Under the pieces are notes generated by a model. It did not search any database, had not been told where the DNA came from, and was given only the letters and a program-made list of their open reading frames with translations. Positions 13,825-15,218 of a stretch of DNA of 15,218 nucleotides are shown one piece after another; position 1 is the stretch's first letter; each line of letters begins with the position of its first letter. The stretch spans positions 1-15,218 of the forward strand of contig JASBRM010000346.1 of NCBI GenBank assembly GCA_030149405.1. The letters run 5' to 3'. Both the position numbers and the translations under genes were made by a program. Origin of the DNA: Neptuniibacter sp. (lineage in GTDB: Bacteria; Pseudomonadota; Gammaproteobacteria; Pseudomonadales; Balneatricaceae).

Positions 13825-15218
13825 ATGTCACGTTTAAATCAGCGTCAAAGCGAAGCAGTTAATTACATCGGCGGCCCATTGCTCGTGCTAGCAGGGGCAG
13901 GTTCCGGTAAGACCAGCGTAATTACTCGTAAAATCGCTTATCTGATCAATAACTGTGGCATTGCTGCGCGAAATATTGCAGCGGTTACGTTCACCAATAA
14001 AGCCTCGAGGGAGATGAAGGAACGTGTCACCTCCTTACTCCAAAAAGGTGATGGCAGAGGGTTAACGGTTTCTACGTTTCATAATCTAGGGCTAACGATA
14101 ATTCGAAAGGAATACAAAGCGTTAGGTTTTAAACCGGGGTTTTCTATTTTTGACGATCAGGACAGCAAATCTTTGCTGAAAGACCTGATGCTAAAAAATG
14201 ATGAGAATGCAGACCAGGTGGATGCAGTCTTGCACCAGATCTCAAACTGGAAAAATGAGATGAAAGATCCTGACCAGGCTTTGGCTACCGCTGAGCTGCC
14301 TCAGGATATTCTTGCAGCCCGTGCCTATGAGGTCTACGAACAACACCTGAGAGCATACAATGCCGTGGATTTTGATGATCTGATCCTGATCCCGGTTAGG
14401 CTTTTTTCTCAGCAACCCCAGATTCTGGAACGTTGGCAAAATAAACTCAGATACCTGCTGGTGGATGAGTATCAGGATACCAACCTGTCGCAGTACAAAC
14501 TGGTTAAGCAACTAGTGGGTGTGCGCGGAGCGCTCACAGTGGTAGGTGATGACGACCAGTCGATCTATGCCTGGCGAGGCGCACGCCCGGAAAATCTGGT
14601 ACAGCTCGAAAAGGATTACCCCAGCCTCAAGGTGGTGAAACTGGAGCAGAACTATCGCTCTACCAGCCGTATTCTGCGTGCAGCGAATACTCTGATCGCC
14701 AATAACCCTCACGTCTATGAGAAGACCTTATGGAGTGAAATGGGTTTGGGAGATCCAATCCGGGTTATTCATACCAAAAATGAGGATCAGGAGTGTGAGC
14801 GCATTGCGATGGAGATTACCGACCTCCACCTTCGTAATGGCGTGCCTTTCAAAGAGATGGCCATACTCTACCGTGGTAACTTCCAATCCCGTCTATTGGA
14901 AGTGAAACTGCAGCAGTATCAGGTACCCTACAAACTCAGTGGTGGCACCTCGTTCTTTGCACGTACCGAGATCAAAGACCTTATGAGTTATCTCAAGGTG
15001 TTGGTAAATCCGGATGATGACAATGCTTTCTTAAGAATCATTAACCTGCCGCGCCGGGAAATAGGTCCAAGCACGCTCCAAAAACTGGGTACCTATTCTG
15101 GTGAAAGGCAGGTCAGTATGTTTGCTGCCTGTGATGAGATAGGTCTTGAACAGGTGATGCCTGCAAATGCGGTCGAACGTTTACGTCGTTTCTGTACCTG
15201 GATGCAGCATATCTACCG
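13825..15218 (+). CDS. rep: ATP-dependent DNA helicase Rep, 3' end beyond window
   Basis: Rep is a 3'-5' superfamily 1A helicase that works at replication forks, clearing protein roadblocks and helping restart. Translation from ATG 13825 stays open for 464 codons to the last base. It shows the Q-motif LNQRQ (4-8), Walker A AGAGSGKT (23-30), motif Ia AAVTFTNKAS, motif Ib region STFHNLGL, motif II DEYQD (214-218), motif III GDDDQSIYAWRGA (from 241), motif IV LEQNYRS and the 2B-side segments YRGNFQSR, SGGTSFF and IKDLMSYLKVLVNPDDDNAFLR. The NYRST, RPENL and LNPxQ-like features and overall collinearity fit Rep better than UvrD or PcrA. About 200 C-terminal residues including motifs V and VI lie outside. 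The ribosome site is weak (AAAAG). It is divergent from the EAL gene. Confidence 0.95.
   Translation, partial: MSRLNQRQSEAVNYIGGPLLVLAGAGSGKTSVITRKIAYLINNCGIAARNIAAVTFTNKASREMKERVTSLLQKGDGRGLTVSTFHNLGLTIIRKEYKALGFKPGFSIFDDQDSKSLLKDLMLKNDENADQVDAVLHQISNWKNEMKDPDQALATAELPQDILAARAYEVYEQHLRAYNAVDFDDLILIPVRLFSQQPQILERWQNKLRYLLVDEYQDTNLSQYKLVKQLVGVRGALTVVGDDDQSIYAWRGARPENLVQLEKDYPSLKVVKLEQNYRSTSRILRAANTLIANNPHVYEKTLWSEMGLGDPIRVIHTKNEDQECERIAMEITDLHLRNGVPFKEMAILYRGNFQSRLLEVKLQQYQVPYKLSGGTSFFARTEIKDLMSYLKVLVNPDDDNAFLRIINLPRREIGPSTLQKLGTYSGERQVSMFAACDEIGLEQVMPANAVERLRRFCTWMQHIY

Noticed and set aside
13789..14140. Direct 12-mer TTAAACCGGGGT at 13789-13800 and again at 14129-14140
   Set aside because: The second copy is within conserved rep codons and there is no further copy or flanking structure; chance is the simplest explanation.
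14242..14712. Minus-strand open frames of 66 and 89 aa
   Set aside because: They are shadows of the rep helicase gene, which is open and conserved through this region.

Overview
The window looks like chromosomal DNA of a free-living, probably marine, gammaproteobacterium. The encoded proteins match gamma-proteobacterial families along their whole length (TrmB, CpxR/CpxA, AstC/AstA, GlnK/AmtB, UbiK, ComM, Rep). The block glnK-amtB / ubiK - comM - EAL protein - rep resembles a neighbourhood I remember from Pseudomonas (recalled, not looked up). Moderate GC and many c-di-GMP proteins would suit an Oceanospirillales-type lineage, but the genus is inference. I see no mobile element, tRNA, rRNA, CRISPR array or foreign island. 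Both window edges cut genes: trmB at the left and rep at the right.

Layout. 1-659: 3' part of trmB. 681-1264 (minus): a CpxP/Spy-type periplasmic gene with a structured 3' UTR ending in an intrinsic terminator. 1265-1430: divergent control region with an exact GTAAA-N5-GTAAA CpxR box. 1431-3505: cpxR-cpxA, start/stop overlapping, so a complete envelope-stress module. 3502-5783 (minus): astC-astA, the first two arginine succinyltransferase pathway genes, ending tail-to-tail on cpxA with overlapping stop codons. 5938-8100 (minus): glnK-amtB followed by a second glnK-type PII gene with its own terminator; a -24/-12 promoter and two NtrC-like sites lie upstream. 8389-11854 (plus): ubiK, a PAS-GGDEF-EAL protein in which both enzymatic domains are degenerate, and comM. 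11862-13589 (minus): a receiver-like-GGDEF-EAL protein with an intact EAL site, convergent with comM. 13825-end: rep helicase, open to the edge.

How the genes work together. Three regulatory themes meet here: envelope stress (CpxPRA), nitrogen status (NtrC/sigma-54 control of glnK-amtB, two PII proteins, and nearby arginine catabolism that releases ammonia), and c-di-GMP signalling (one predicted active phosphodiesterase and one probable non-catalytic relative on either side of comM). No single undescribed system stands out. The best leads are the structured cpxP 3' UTR with a CUCCUU loop (possible CpxQ-like sRNA), the doubly degenerate PAS-GGDEF-EAL protein cotranscribed with ubiK, the glnK-amtB-glnK arrangement, and the His/Pro/Arg-rich insert in the CpxA sensor domain. 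No gene-free stretch exceeds 300 bases; each intergenic region is described below.
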